Assembly (NCBI GenBank): GCA_052390495.1
Contig: JBQTGW010000152.1
Location: 1-14,366 of the forward strand
DNA: 14,366 nt
From: GCA-003244245 sp052390495
GTDB taxonomy: Bacteria; Actinomycetota; Actinomycetes; Mycobacteriales; Pseudonocardiaceae
Direction of reading: 5' to 3'
Under the pieces are notes generated by a model. The model ran no database searches. It was not told the origin of the DNA and saw only the letters and a list, made by a program, of their open reading frames with translations. Numbering within the stretch: the first letter of the stretch is position 1; the number at the start of each line of letters is the position of its first letter. A program made the translations under genes and the position numbers. This document shows positions 1-5,835 of this stretch, one piece after another.

Positions 1-30
1 GATCATGGCAGCTACCCGGCCCCGGCGATG

Positions 31-48
31 GCGGTTCTATGGAACCGC
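31..48. terminator. Stem-loop, possible terminator of the gene left of the window
   Basis: A perfect 7-bp inverted repeat, GCGGTTC (31-37) and GAACCGC (42-48), encloses a 4-nt loop. No U-tract follows, which is common for actinobacterial terminators. It ends where the -35 box of the next promoter begins, so it could instead be a local operator. The second copy of that promoter near 3968 lacks the hairpin, which favours a terminator for an upstream gene. Positions 1-30 show nothing recognisable. Confidence 0.35.
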
Positions 49-89
49 TGACCGGTTGGGGCGCGTCATAGTACGGTCACCCCGGGTGA
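48..89 (+). promoter_or_regulatory. Promoter copy A, upstream of the ESX-associated operon
   Basis: CTGACC (48-53) resembles a -35 box. After 18 bp, TACGGT (72-77) fits the actinobacterial TAnnnT -10 pattern. Transcription would start near 83-86, leaving a leader of about 25 nt with GGAGG (96-100) seven bases before the ATG at 108. An inverted repeat, TCACCC-C-GGGTGA (77-89), overlaps the predicted start site and could be an operator. The same element, 42 of 50 positions identical, recurs 3920 bp downstream before espG. The box assignment is inference; the duplication is seen directly. Confidence 0.55.
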
Positions 90-107
90 ACGACAGGAGG
101 GCGCGCG

Positions 108-569
108 ATGGCGGGCAGTTCCGAGCAGACCGGTGCGCAGGCGGCAGCCACGGCGGGTAGCGGCGCTGGCTGGGGCGCGATAGCGGGCAGCTTTCAGCAG
201 GCTGATGCGCAGTTGGTGGGCATCAACGGCCAGCAGACCGATCTGCAGCGCGCGATCGTCGTCGGCGAGTTGTGGATGGACAAGGACGTGGCCGAGAGGG
301 CCGCGAGCCGCTGCGACGAGGCGGCCAGGAAGATCACCGAGTCGTTGGTCGGTGCGGACCGGCTTACCTGGACGCGCAAGTTCGGTGCCAATGAGGACGG
401 CATAGCGGCTGCGGACCGGTTCGGTCGGGCCGGGCGTGAGTACATCGCGATGATGAAGAAAGCCCGGACCGTGATCGAGAACATGGCGGCGACCTACCGG
501 GCGGCCGGACGCGCCGCAGCCGAGGCTGATGAGGCGGGCCAGCAGTCGTTCCGGGGCGGTTTGGCGTGA
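108..569 (+). CDS. ESX/type VII secretion-associated helical protein (hypothetical)
   Basis: This is a 153-residue, Ala-rich, almost wholly alpha-helical protein without a signal peptide or membrane segment. ATG is preceded by GGAGG at a spacing of 7. The N-terminal 30 residues are low-complexity Ala/Gly/Ser. Two amphipathic stretches follow (about 35-75 and 95-140), in the manner of small helical-hairpin ESX proteins. A WG pair occurs near residue 22, but a canonical mid-protein WXG turn is not obvious, nor is a clean YxxxD/E export signal (there is a Tyr near residue 128 in the C-terminal helix). It is first in an operon with a DUF3558 lipoprotein (4-bp GTGA overlap) and a PPE-like gene, so a role as partner or substrate in type VII secretion is inferred from context. 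The exact function is unknown. Confidence 0.8.
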   Translation: MAGSSEQTGAQAAATAGSGAGWGAIAGSFQQADAQLVGINGQQTDLQRAIVVGELWMDKDVAERAASRCDEAARKITESLVGADRLTWTRKFGANEDGIAAADRFGRAGREYIAMMKKARTVIENMAATYRAAGRAAAEADEAGQQSFRGGLA

Positions 570-1081
570 CGCGCGGTGCGTGGGTTGTGGGGTTGGCCGC
601 GGTGGGGCTGCTAGTGGGTGGGTGTGGCTGGCTGGCATCGGGGGCGCCGCCTGCGGTGGCCGACGCTAGTGGGGTCGATATGTGCACCATCCTGACCGAT
701 GCTGAACTGAGCGAACTGGGCATCGAGCTGAACACCCGTAAGCCGGTCGACGAGTTCGGTGAGGTCGGCTGCCAGTGGGTGGGTAAGCCGTTCACGCTGG
801 ACTTGGAGCGGGATGAGAACCCTATCGCCGAGTGGGTCGACCGCCGGGATGATCCTGCCTTCGTCACGTTCGCGGAGAAACCGGTGAACGGTCGGACCGG
901 AGTCCAGTTCGGGGTGAGAAGCGAAGGCGACCAGTGTGCGCAGGTGATGGATGGTGGGCCTGTGTCGTTGTTGGTGAGTGTGGCGGCGGCGTCCAGTCTG
1001 GGTCCGCCGATTGATCCGTGTGGTGAAGCGCTGCGGATCGCGCAGTTGATCGAGACTCGATTGCCGAAAGCGGGAACATGA
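566..1081 (+). CDS. DUF3558-type lipoprotein
   Basis: The 171-residue precursor has a short signal peptide ending in a lipobox (V-G-G-C, Cys20), predicting export and lipid anchoring outside the membrane. The mature part begins with a low-complexity Ala/Pro segment. It continues with the pattern typical of DUF3558 proteins: a DMCTILTDAELSELGI start, a GCQW motif near residue 68, and further cysteines (DQC, DPCG) suited to disulfide bonds. GTG overlaps the stop of the preceding gene in a GTGA tetranucleotide, which indicates translational coupling. The next gene starts one base after the stop. DUF3558 lipoproteins are common beside ESX genes in Pseudonocardiaceae. Their molecular function is unknown, so a cell-surface accessory role is only inference. 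Confidence 0.85.
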   Translation: MTRGAWVVGLAAVGLLVGGCGWLASGAPPAVADASGVDMCTILTDAELSELGIELNTRKPVDEFGEVGCQWVGKPFTLDLERDENPIAEWVDRRDDPAFVTFAEKPVNGRTGVQFGVRSEGDQCAQVMDGGPVSLLVSVAAASSLGPPIDPCGEALRIAQLIETRLPKAGT

Positions 1082-1082
1082 C

Positions 1083-2441
1083 ATGGCCGGAATAGGGGAC
1101 TTCGTTAGTGACATCGGCGGCGGGATCGTTCGCGGCGCGGGTGAGGTGGTGGAGGGGGCCGGTCGTGTCGTGCGCGAGGTGGCCGGGGTGTTCGACATTG
1201 GTGAGTCGAGCGGTAACGACCACGGATCGAGCAACTGGGCGGCATGGGGGCATCACGAGATCCGCTCGATGCTCGACAACACGGTTGACGAGGGTGACAT
1301 ACAAGAGGCCGCACAAGCGTGGCGTGTCCAGCGTGAAAAAGATGTGGAGATCATCGCCAGTCTTACCCGTGATCTGAACGGGATCATATCCAATGGCTGG
1401 GGTGGGCTTTCGGGGGAGAAGGCGATGGGGGCACTCGACCCGGTGAACCAGTGGTCGGCCACCTTTGCTGAAGCGGCTCGGCTCACCGGGGAATTGATGG
1501 AGCACTCCGGGTCGTCTGCTGGGCAGGCGAAGGCCGCTGTGCCGCCTGCGGTGGACCATGACATTCGTCAGACTTTTGCCAACTTCGTCAAAGGTGGAGT
1601 TCCTCGGGCCTTCTCGGATGCGATCGCGCAGGATCATGCACAGGAAGAAGCACGCCGGGAGGCTGTGCGGATCATGAACAATGTGTATTCGGCGCCGATC
1701 AATGAGAACCGGGCTGAGGTGCCGTCCTACCCGCAGCCTGTTGACCCGACCTTGCAAACGCCTGAGCCGTCTCCGGTCGGTGGGCCGAGTCCCGGCGCTG
1801 GTTTGCCCTGGAGTGGGTCCGGCATCCCCGGTGGTGGCGGTGGGGTGCCTGGTGGGGGAGCCCCGTTCCAGCCGCCTGCCGCGGCGGGGTTGCAGGGTGC
1901 GGGATCCGTCGACGGTGGTCAGTTCGGATCGCCCGCCGGACCGCCCCAGACCGGTGGCCAGGGTTACGGGGGTGCGGGTTACCCCGGCCATGGCGGTCAG
2001 AGTCAGGGTCTGGGTGCTGCTGCTGCGGTGCCGTTCATGCCGCCGATGGCAGGCGGGGGTGAGCAGGAGCGCGCACGCCACGGGTTCCGCGGCGCGGGTC
2101 CACCCGGTGGCCGTCCTGGTGGTGGCTACCCAGGTGGTGGCCGTGGTGGCATGGGCGGTTACCCGGGTGGTGGTGATTTCGGCCCACGCGGGTCGAACCC
2201 GGGCCCGGCGGCAGCTGGTGAGGGTCGAGCCGGTCCGGGTGCCGGTGGTGTGGCGGGTGGTCGCGGTGGCGGGGTGCCCGGTGGTGTGCCGGTGGGTGGT
2301 GCGGGTGGTCGTGGGCAGGGTGGGGAGGACACCGAGCATCTGCGTCCGTCTTTCCTGATCGAGATGAACGACATTTTCAACGACGGCCGCAAGGTGGCCC
2401 CGCCGGTGATCGGGGTGGATCTGCCCGAGGATCACCGCTAG
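1083..2441 (+). CDS. PPE-like type VII secretion protein with Gly/Pro-rich tail
   Basis: The 452-residue protein has three parts. A helical N-terminal domain (about 50-205) includes the NWAAWGHHEIRSML segment typical of actinobacterial PPE-like proteins and a WGG (W106-G108) matching the WXG turn of this superfamily. A disordered region (about 215-415) is dominated by Gly and Pro with recurring G-G-Y-P-G motifs. A short conserved tail, RPSFLIEMNDIF then APPVIG, is often found at the C-terminus of such proteins in Pseudonocardiaceae. It starts one base after the lipoprotein stop, and the reading frame has no gap. The N-terminal 35 residues form a glycine-bearing amphipathic helix. It is probably an exported ESX substrate. 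EspG, the expected chaperone, lies 1.6 kb downstream. Substrate status is inferred from family and context. Confidence 0.82.
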   Translation: MAGIGDFVSDIGGGIVRGAGEVVEGAGRVVREVAGVFDIGESSGNDHGSSNWAAWGHHEIRSMLDNTVDEGDIQEAAQAWRVQREKDVEIIASLTRDLNGIISNGWGGLSGEKAMGALDPVNQWSATFAEAARLTGELMEHSGSSAGQAKAAVPPAVDHDIRQTFANFVKGGVPRAFSDAIAQDHAQEEARREAVRIMNNVYSAPINENRAEVPSYPQPVDPTLQTPEPSPVGGPSPGAGLPWSGSGIPGGGGGVPGGGAPFQPPAAAGLQGAGSVDGGQFGSPAGPPQTGGQGYGGAGYPGHGGQSQGLGAAAAVPFMPPMAGGGEQERARHGFRGAGPPGGRPGGGYPGGGRGGMGGYPGGGDFGPRGSNPGPAAAGEGRAGPGAGGVAGGRGGGVPGGVPVGGAGGRGQGGEDTEHLRPSFLIEMNDIFNDGRKVAPPVIGVDLPEDHR

Positions 2442-2740
2442 CCACGCGCGGTGAGTTCGGTGACGACGTCGCAGGTACAGGTCGGGCAGCAGCGTGCCCG
2501 GGGGGCGCTGTCGGGGGTGGGCCAGTCCGGGACCGGGTAGATGCGTATATACGTGAGCATTCGGTCGGCGCCGTCGGGTGAGGAGTAGACCTCGAGCAGT
2601 CCGCTACCGACGCCGTTGCGGCCCGGGACGTAGGCCACCACCTTGTTCGTCTGGGGAATGATCATCGCCCAGCCGACTGCCTGCTCCTCCTCGTCCCGGC
2701 AGAGCGCGACGACGTCGGGTACCTCGATCGTGCTGGTCAT
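2438..2740 (-). CDS. Small conserved-looking protein with a C-terminal cysteine cluster, unknown function
   Basis: I do not recognise this 100-residue protein. The start at 2740 is chosen because GGGAGGAA lies eight bases upstream; a longer in-frame ATG at 2788 has no such site. The central part (residues 22-70) alternates hydrophobic and polar residues with the motif AYVPGRNGVG followed by LLEVYSSPDG, suggesting a small beta-rich fold. The tail holds four cysteines (84, 85, 88, 90), which could bind a metal or form disulfides. There is no signal peptide. It shares the palindromic CTAG (2438-2441) as stop with the convergent PPE-like gene and diverges from the XRE regulator. It may be the third member of the regulator module, controlled from the shared intergenic region; that is inference. 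Confidence 0.75.
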   Translation of the reverse strand: MTSTIEVPDVVALCRDEEEQAVGWAMIIPQTNKVVAYVPGRNGVGSGLLEVYSSPDGADRMLTYIRIYPVPDWPTPDSAPRARCCPTCTCDVVTELTARG

Positions 2741-2872
2741 CTGGCTGTTCCTCCCTCGATTGTCGGGTGCGCGTTCTAAGATCCTCACGAGAAGTCGCCG
2801 TTGGATGACGGGAAGTGGGAATTCACTTCACCGTTCCCACCGTCATGATCTGCGCAGACGAGGGAGGTGGTA
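2741..2872. promoter_or_regulatory. Divergent control region with overlapping inverted repeats before the XRE gene
   Basis: Two perfect inverted repeats overlap here: GAAGTG (2812-2817) with CACTTC (2824-2829), and GTGGGAA (2815-2821) with TTCCCAC (2834-2840). The second has arms of 7 bp and a spacer of 12 bp. They overlap a plausible forward promoter, TTCACT (2822-2827), 16 bp, CATGAT (2844-2849). Binding there would block transcription of the XRE gene, so autorepression by that protein is a reasonable inference. GGGAGG (2862-2867) is the ribosome site of the XRE gene; on the other strand GGGAGGAA serves the 2740 start. I could not define a clear promoter for the minus-strand gene. Confidence 0.5.
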
Positions 2873-3709
2873 GTGCGTATCAACGGGACTCTGCGGCAGC
2901 GGCAGCTCGGCCGGGAGCTGCGCGGGCTGCGCGAGCAGGTCGGCCTGACCCTGGAGGAGGCCGCCCCCAAGCTGGACTGGTCGGTCAGCAAGCTCGCCCG
3001 CATTGAGCACGGGCAACAAGGTGTGGACGTACACGGCGTCCGCAGCATGCTCGACCTCTACGACATCGGCGGTGCGCAGTGGACCGAGATCATCGAACTG
3101 ACCCGAGCGGCCCGGCAAAAGGGCTGGTGGCACGCCTACGGACTCAGCAACGCGGGATTCCTCGCACTGGAAGCCGATGCTGCAGTGCTTTACGACTACA
3201 ATCTGGCCTTCGTACCCGGGCTGCTGCAAACCCCGAACTACGCCCGCGCGGTGTTCCGCGGCTCACCTCAGCCGCGCACCGCGGCAGAGCTCGACCGGGC
3301 AGTAAAGATCAGGCTCTTCCGACAGCGCAGGCTCACCGAGGACCCTCCACTGGAGCTGGTGGCCATCGTGGATGAGACAGCGCTGCGCCGCCCGATCGGT
3401 GGGGTGGAGGTGATGCGGGACCAGCTACGGCACCTAGTGACCCAGGCCGCGCTACCTTCGGTGTGCTTCCAGGTGGTCCCGATCTCGGTCGGCGCGTATC
3501 AAGGGATGAACGGTTCGTTCACCGTGCTTGGGTTCGCCGAGCCCGACGAACCGGCCATCGCCTACCTGGAGAACGCGGTGAACGCCGCGCACGTGCACAA
3601 GGAGGCCGAGGTCGAGGGGTATAAGCTGGCCTTCGATCGGCTGCAGTCTATGGCGTTGAGCCCGCCAGACTCGGTGGCACTTGCAGAGCGGCTAGCCGAT
3701 GACCTCTGA
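2873..3709 (+). CDS. XRE-family regulator with DUF5753 domain (WhiJ-like)
   Basis: The 278-residue protein has an N-terminal helix-turn-helix of the Cro/C1 type (about residues 6-62; LGRELRGLREQVGLTLEEAA, then WSVSKLARIEHG). A DUF5753 domain (about 88-270) follows, with FVPGLLQTPNYARAV and the late AYLEN segment. This layout is that of the WhiJ-like regulators abundant in actinomycetes, which are normally paired with a small DUF397 protein, as here 24 bp downstream. GTG at 2873 is preferred over GTG at 2867 because the latter lies inside the GGAGG ribosome site (2863-2867). The upstream palindromes suggest autoregulation. WhiJ-type modules influence development and have been proposed to work like antitoxin pairs; the target of this one is unknown. 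Its place between a PPE gene and espG suggests it may control secretion genes, which is inference. Confidence 0.93.
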   Translation: MRINGTLRQRQLGRELRGLREQVGLTLEEAAPKLDWSVSKLARIEHGQQGVDVHGVRSMLDLYDIGGAQWTEIIELTRAARQKGWWHAYGLSNAGFLALEADAAVLYDYNLAFVPGLLQTPNYARAVFRGSPQPRTAAELDRAVKIRLFRQRRLTEDPPLELVAIVDETALRRPIGGVEVMRDQLRHLVTQAALPSVCFQVVPISVGAYQGMNGSFTVLGFAEPDEPAIAYLENAVNAAHVHKEAEVEGYKLAFDRLQSMALSPPDSVALAERLADDL

Positions 3710-3732
3710 GTAGAGAAAACGAGGCGAGCACC

Positions 3733-3945
3733 GTGCGATCGAGCGACCTGCGCGGAACCACGTGGTGTAGGAGCAGCTTCAGCAACGAAGGTGACGCCAG
3801 TCAGACCAACTGTGTCGAGGTCGCTGAGCTGGCCGATCGGGTCGCTATGCGGGACTCCAAGGATCCTGCCGGGCCGGTGCTGGCGTTCACCAATGTCGAG
3901 TGGCAGGCGTTCCTCGGCGGCGTCCGCGTAGGCGACTTTGGCTGA
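3733..3945 (+). CDS. DUF397 protein, partner of the XRE regulator
   Basis: The 70-residue protein shows the DUF397 pattern in full: W-C/R-S-S-F-S near residues 11-16, N-C-V-E-V-A (27-32), the V-A-M-R-D-S-K-D-P segment (37-45), and the closing F-T-N-V-E-W-Q-A-F (52-60). GTG is preceded by GAGG at 3721-3724. It follows the XRE gene closely and is probably cotranscribed with it. Small DUF397 proteins are the standard companions of WhiJ-like regulators, and binding to the regulator is the usual proposal. Nothing unusual is seen in it except a slightly longer N-terminal insert (SNEGDASQ) than many relatives have. Confidence 0.9.
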   Translation: MRSSDLRGTTWCRSSFSNEGDASQTNCVEVAELADRVAMRDSKDPAGPVLAFTNVEWQAFLGGVRVGDFG

Positions 3946-3967
3946 GCTCTCGAGCAAATCGAAACGC

Positions 3968-4016
3968 CTGACGGGCTTGAGCGCGTCATAGTACGGTCGC
4001 CCGGGGTGAACGGAGG
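3968..4016 (+). promoter_or_regulatory. Promoter copy B, upstream of espG
   Basis: This is the second copy of the element at 48-92. CTGACG (3968-3973), 18 bp, TACGGT (3992-3997) stand at exactly the same spacing as in copy A. Positions 3981-3998 are 18 bp identical to 61-78. The inverted repeat over the start site is kept as TCGCCC-G-GGGTGA (3997-4009); its one change still allows a G-U pair in RNA. GGAGG at 4012-4016 would serve the mini-ORF at 4027. The upstream stretch 3946-3967 holds only a weak GCTC-TC-GAGC repeat that might be a terminator remnant for the DUF397 gene. Confidence 0.55.
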
Positions 4017-4026
4017 GTGGCGTGCG

Positions 4027-4062
4027 ATGACCAGCGGGTTCGAGCGGGTGATCCTGCGGTGA
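4027..4062 (+). CDS. 11-codon mini-ORF coupled to espG (leader peptide or gene remnant)
   Basis: The ATG at 4027 aligns with the ATG of the 108 gene in the duplicated promoter block and has GGAGG ten bases upstream. It encodes MTSGFERVILR and stops at TGA 4060-4062, which overlaps the espG GTG (4059) as GTGA. The first seven codons still resemble those of the 108 gene (14 of 21 bases identical, including the shared GAG). It may be the stub of a duplicated first gene, now serving to bring ribosomes to espG. No peptide function can be claimed. Confidence 0.4.
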   Translation: MTSGFERVILR

Positions 4063-4835
4063 CGCTCAGCCGGTGGCAGCTCAGTGCTGTGCAGTGGGAG
4101 GTGCTCACGGACTCGCTGCGCCTGGAGGGCTATCCAGCGCCTATTCAGGTGCGCTCAGTGGGACGTGCCGACGTCCAGGCACTTAGAGCTGAGGCGAACA
4201 CCGAGCTCAGCCGACGTGGGCTGATCCAGGCAGGCAGGGTGGAGGCCGATCTGGAGGCCGCGCTGCGACTGCTGCATTGGCCTGCCTGTTGGGTGACCTC
4301 GATATGGCTGCCCGACGAGACCACTGATCAGGCGGTGCGGGTGATCGCGGCCCGGAAAGGCGCAGTGGGGGTCTGCGCACTGCAGCACCCCGATCAGCCC
4401 GGCGCGACTCTGCTGGAGATCATCCCGGCCGACGGTCTTGCGTCGGCGGTGGTGGGCAAGTTACCGCCCTACCCGCCTGGCCGCAGCCCCGCGGCGACCG
4501 TCCCGAGACAACAAAAGAGTGCGGAGCCCAACCGTTCGGTGCTGGTCAGCGCTTCCCCGGCCCGGACCAACGTCGAGCGCGCCAGCGCCGCCGCGATCCT
4601 GGATCAAGCACACACCCGCGAGGGGCAGATCGTTGCCACTGTGCGCGATCCCTCCGGACGGGTGCGCTGTTCGGATGTCCTGCAGTGGTGCGACAACCTG
4701 GACGGCCGCTACCAGGTGACGATCAGCCACCCGCCCGGTGGGCCGGAGTGGCTGGCGGTGCACCCGGCCGATCCACAGCGGCTCGGTGAGAAGGTGCAGC
4801 GGCTGCTCGCTTCCGTGCAACCCATGAGGGGATAG
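4059..4835 (+). CDS. espG: EspG-type ESX secretion chaperone
   Basis: The 258-residue protein matches the EspG family (ESX secretion-associated protein) in layout. The opening LSAVQWEVLTDSLRLEGYPAP is followed by a helix with RAEANTELSRRGL and an A-A-L-R-L-L core, then an antiparallel sheet region. The C-terminal part contains GQIVATVRDPSGRVRCSDV and DGRYQVTISH, where EspG proteins typically carry a G-x-F/I-x-V-x-x-R-D strand and a G-R-Y-x-V strand. EspG acts in the cytosol, binding PPE proteins and delivering them to the ESX machine. GTG at 4059 is chosen over in-frame GTG 4017, which lies within the ribosome site; the GTGA overlap suggests coupling to the mini-ORF. It carries a TTA codon at residue 135. 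The likely client is the PPE-like protein at 1083-2441. Confidence 0.85.
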   Translation: MTLSRWQLSAVQWEVLTDSLRLEGYPAPIQVRSVGRADVQALRAEANTELSRRGLIQAGRVEADLEAALRLLHWPACWVTSIWLPDETTDQAVRVIAARKGAVGVCALQHPDQPGATLLEIIPADGLASAVVGKLPPYPPGRSPAATVPRQQKSAEPNRSVLVSASPARTNVERASAAAILDQAHTREGQIVATVRDPSGRVRCSDVLQWCDNLDGRYQVTISHPPGGPEWLAVHPADPQRLGEKVQRLLASVQPMRG

Positions 4836-4861
4836 CGCTGCAACCCATGAGAGGCTAGCGC
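4816..4861 (+). repeat. Tandem duplication of 23 bp across the espG stop codon
   Basis: Positions 4816-4838 and 4839-4861 are adjacent 23-bp copies differing at two positions. The first encodes the end of EspG (Gln-Pro-Met-Arg-Gly-stop). The second repeats that coding end, with its own TAG in the same relative place, and supplies the GAGAGG (4849-4854) that acts as ribosome site for the next gene at 4864. Confidence 0.85.
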
Positions 4862-4863
4862 CC

Positions 4864-5835
4864 GTGCACAGGGTCATCAGTGTTGCAGGTGTCATCAGTG
4901 GTGTGGGTGTGGTGGGCAGAGCTGTTGTCGGGGTTCTTGTGGCTGTGTTGGTCAGTGGTTGCGGTACCTCGGTTGTCACCCAGGCGGGGACGGCGGCGTT
5001 TGTCGGTGGTACCGAGATCTCGACCGAACAGGTGCAAGCCCAGCTTCACACGGTGCTGGACAAGGAGGGTGCGCAGGTTCGGGCGCAGCTGGTGGCCGGG
5101 AGCCAGCTCGACGAGCTGTCCCGCCAGATCGTCACGTTGCTCATCCGGCATGAGCTGATCAAGGTTGCGGCGCAGCGTGAGGGCCTTGAGGTCACCGCTG
5201 GGCAGGTGAGCAAGTTGCTCTACGACCTGGGTGGGCCCGAGAAAGCCTCGGAGGGGACGATCTGGGATGCCCAGGGGTTCCGGGAGCAGGCCCGCGACCA
5301 ACTGCTGATGGCCCAGCTCGGCCGCAAGACCCTGAACAGCGCGGTGACCTTCGACTACACCACTGCCGCCACCCGCGCCGGCGCGATCCGCCGCGCTGAG
5401 GACCTCGCCGCCGCCGGGCCGCAGCGAGCCCGTGAACTGATCCGCGCCGACGCCCAAGCCAACAAGGACGCGGCGGTCGCCAAGCGGGTCGTGGCCGGTG
5501 ACGATCCGATCTTTGCCGCCAGCCCGGCCTTCGGTGTCCCCAAAGGCACTGTGGTGGCCTTTCAGCTCGCCGACACCCAGCCGTGGCTGATCGCAGTGAT
5601 CAGGAACCGCACCGAGGATGCCAAGCCGTCGGATCAGGCTCCCGATCCGGACGAGCTCGACCCCGCCCTGCTTGAGGCCATCGGCCTGCGTCAGCTGGCC
5701 GAGGTGGCCCAAGACCTGGGAATCCGGATCAACCCCCGGTACGGCGTGTGGGACCAGGTGAGCCTCCAGGCTGCGGCCGACGAGAACGAGATCGGCGGCT
5801 TCGTCGCGCCGCTGGGCGCCGCCCCTCCGGCGTGA
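4864..5835 (+). CDS. SurA N-terminal-domain lipoprotein (foldase-like)
   Basis: The 323-residue precursor has an N-terminal hydrophobic signal and a lipobox (V-S-G-C, Cys33). The mature part opens with a SurA/PrsA-like segment: AFVGGTEISTEQVQAQL (about 44-60), an Ile/Leu-rich helix with LIRHELIKVAAQREGLEVT, and a long helical stretch. This is the chaperone domain of extracytoplasmic foldases. I see no clear parvulin isomerase domain; the C-terminal part (about 210-300) is short and ends in Pro/Asp-rich and Ala-rich tails, so it is probably a chaperone rather than an isomerase. GTG at 4864 has GAGAGG nine bases upstream. Its end overlaps the mazG start (GTGA). In related actinomycetes such genes lie between mfd and mazG; here espG is upstream instead. 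Confidence 0.85.
   Translation: MHRVISVAGVISGVGVVGRAVVGVLVAVLVSGCGTSVVTQAGTAAFVGGTEISTEQVQAQLHTVLDKEGAQVRAQLVAGSQLDELSRQIVTLLIRHELIKVAAQREGLEVTAGQVSKLLYDLGGPEKASEGTIWDAQGFREQARDQLLMAQLGRKTLNSAVTFDYTTAATRAGAIRRAEDLAAAGPQRARELIRADAQANKDAAVAKRVVAGDDPIFAASPAFGVPKGTVVAFQLADTQPWLIAVIRNRTEDAKPSDQAPDPDELDPALLEAIGLRQLAEVAQDLGIRINPRYGVWDQVSLQAAADENEIGGFVAPLGAAPPA

Noticed and set aside
864..2435. Open frame of 523 codons on the minus strand
   Set aside because: It is antisense to the lipoprotein and PPE-like genes, rich in Thr/Arg/His as expected from the complement of Gly-rich GC-biased coding, and has no recognisable domain.
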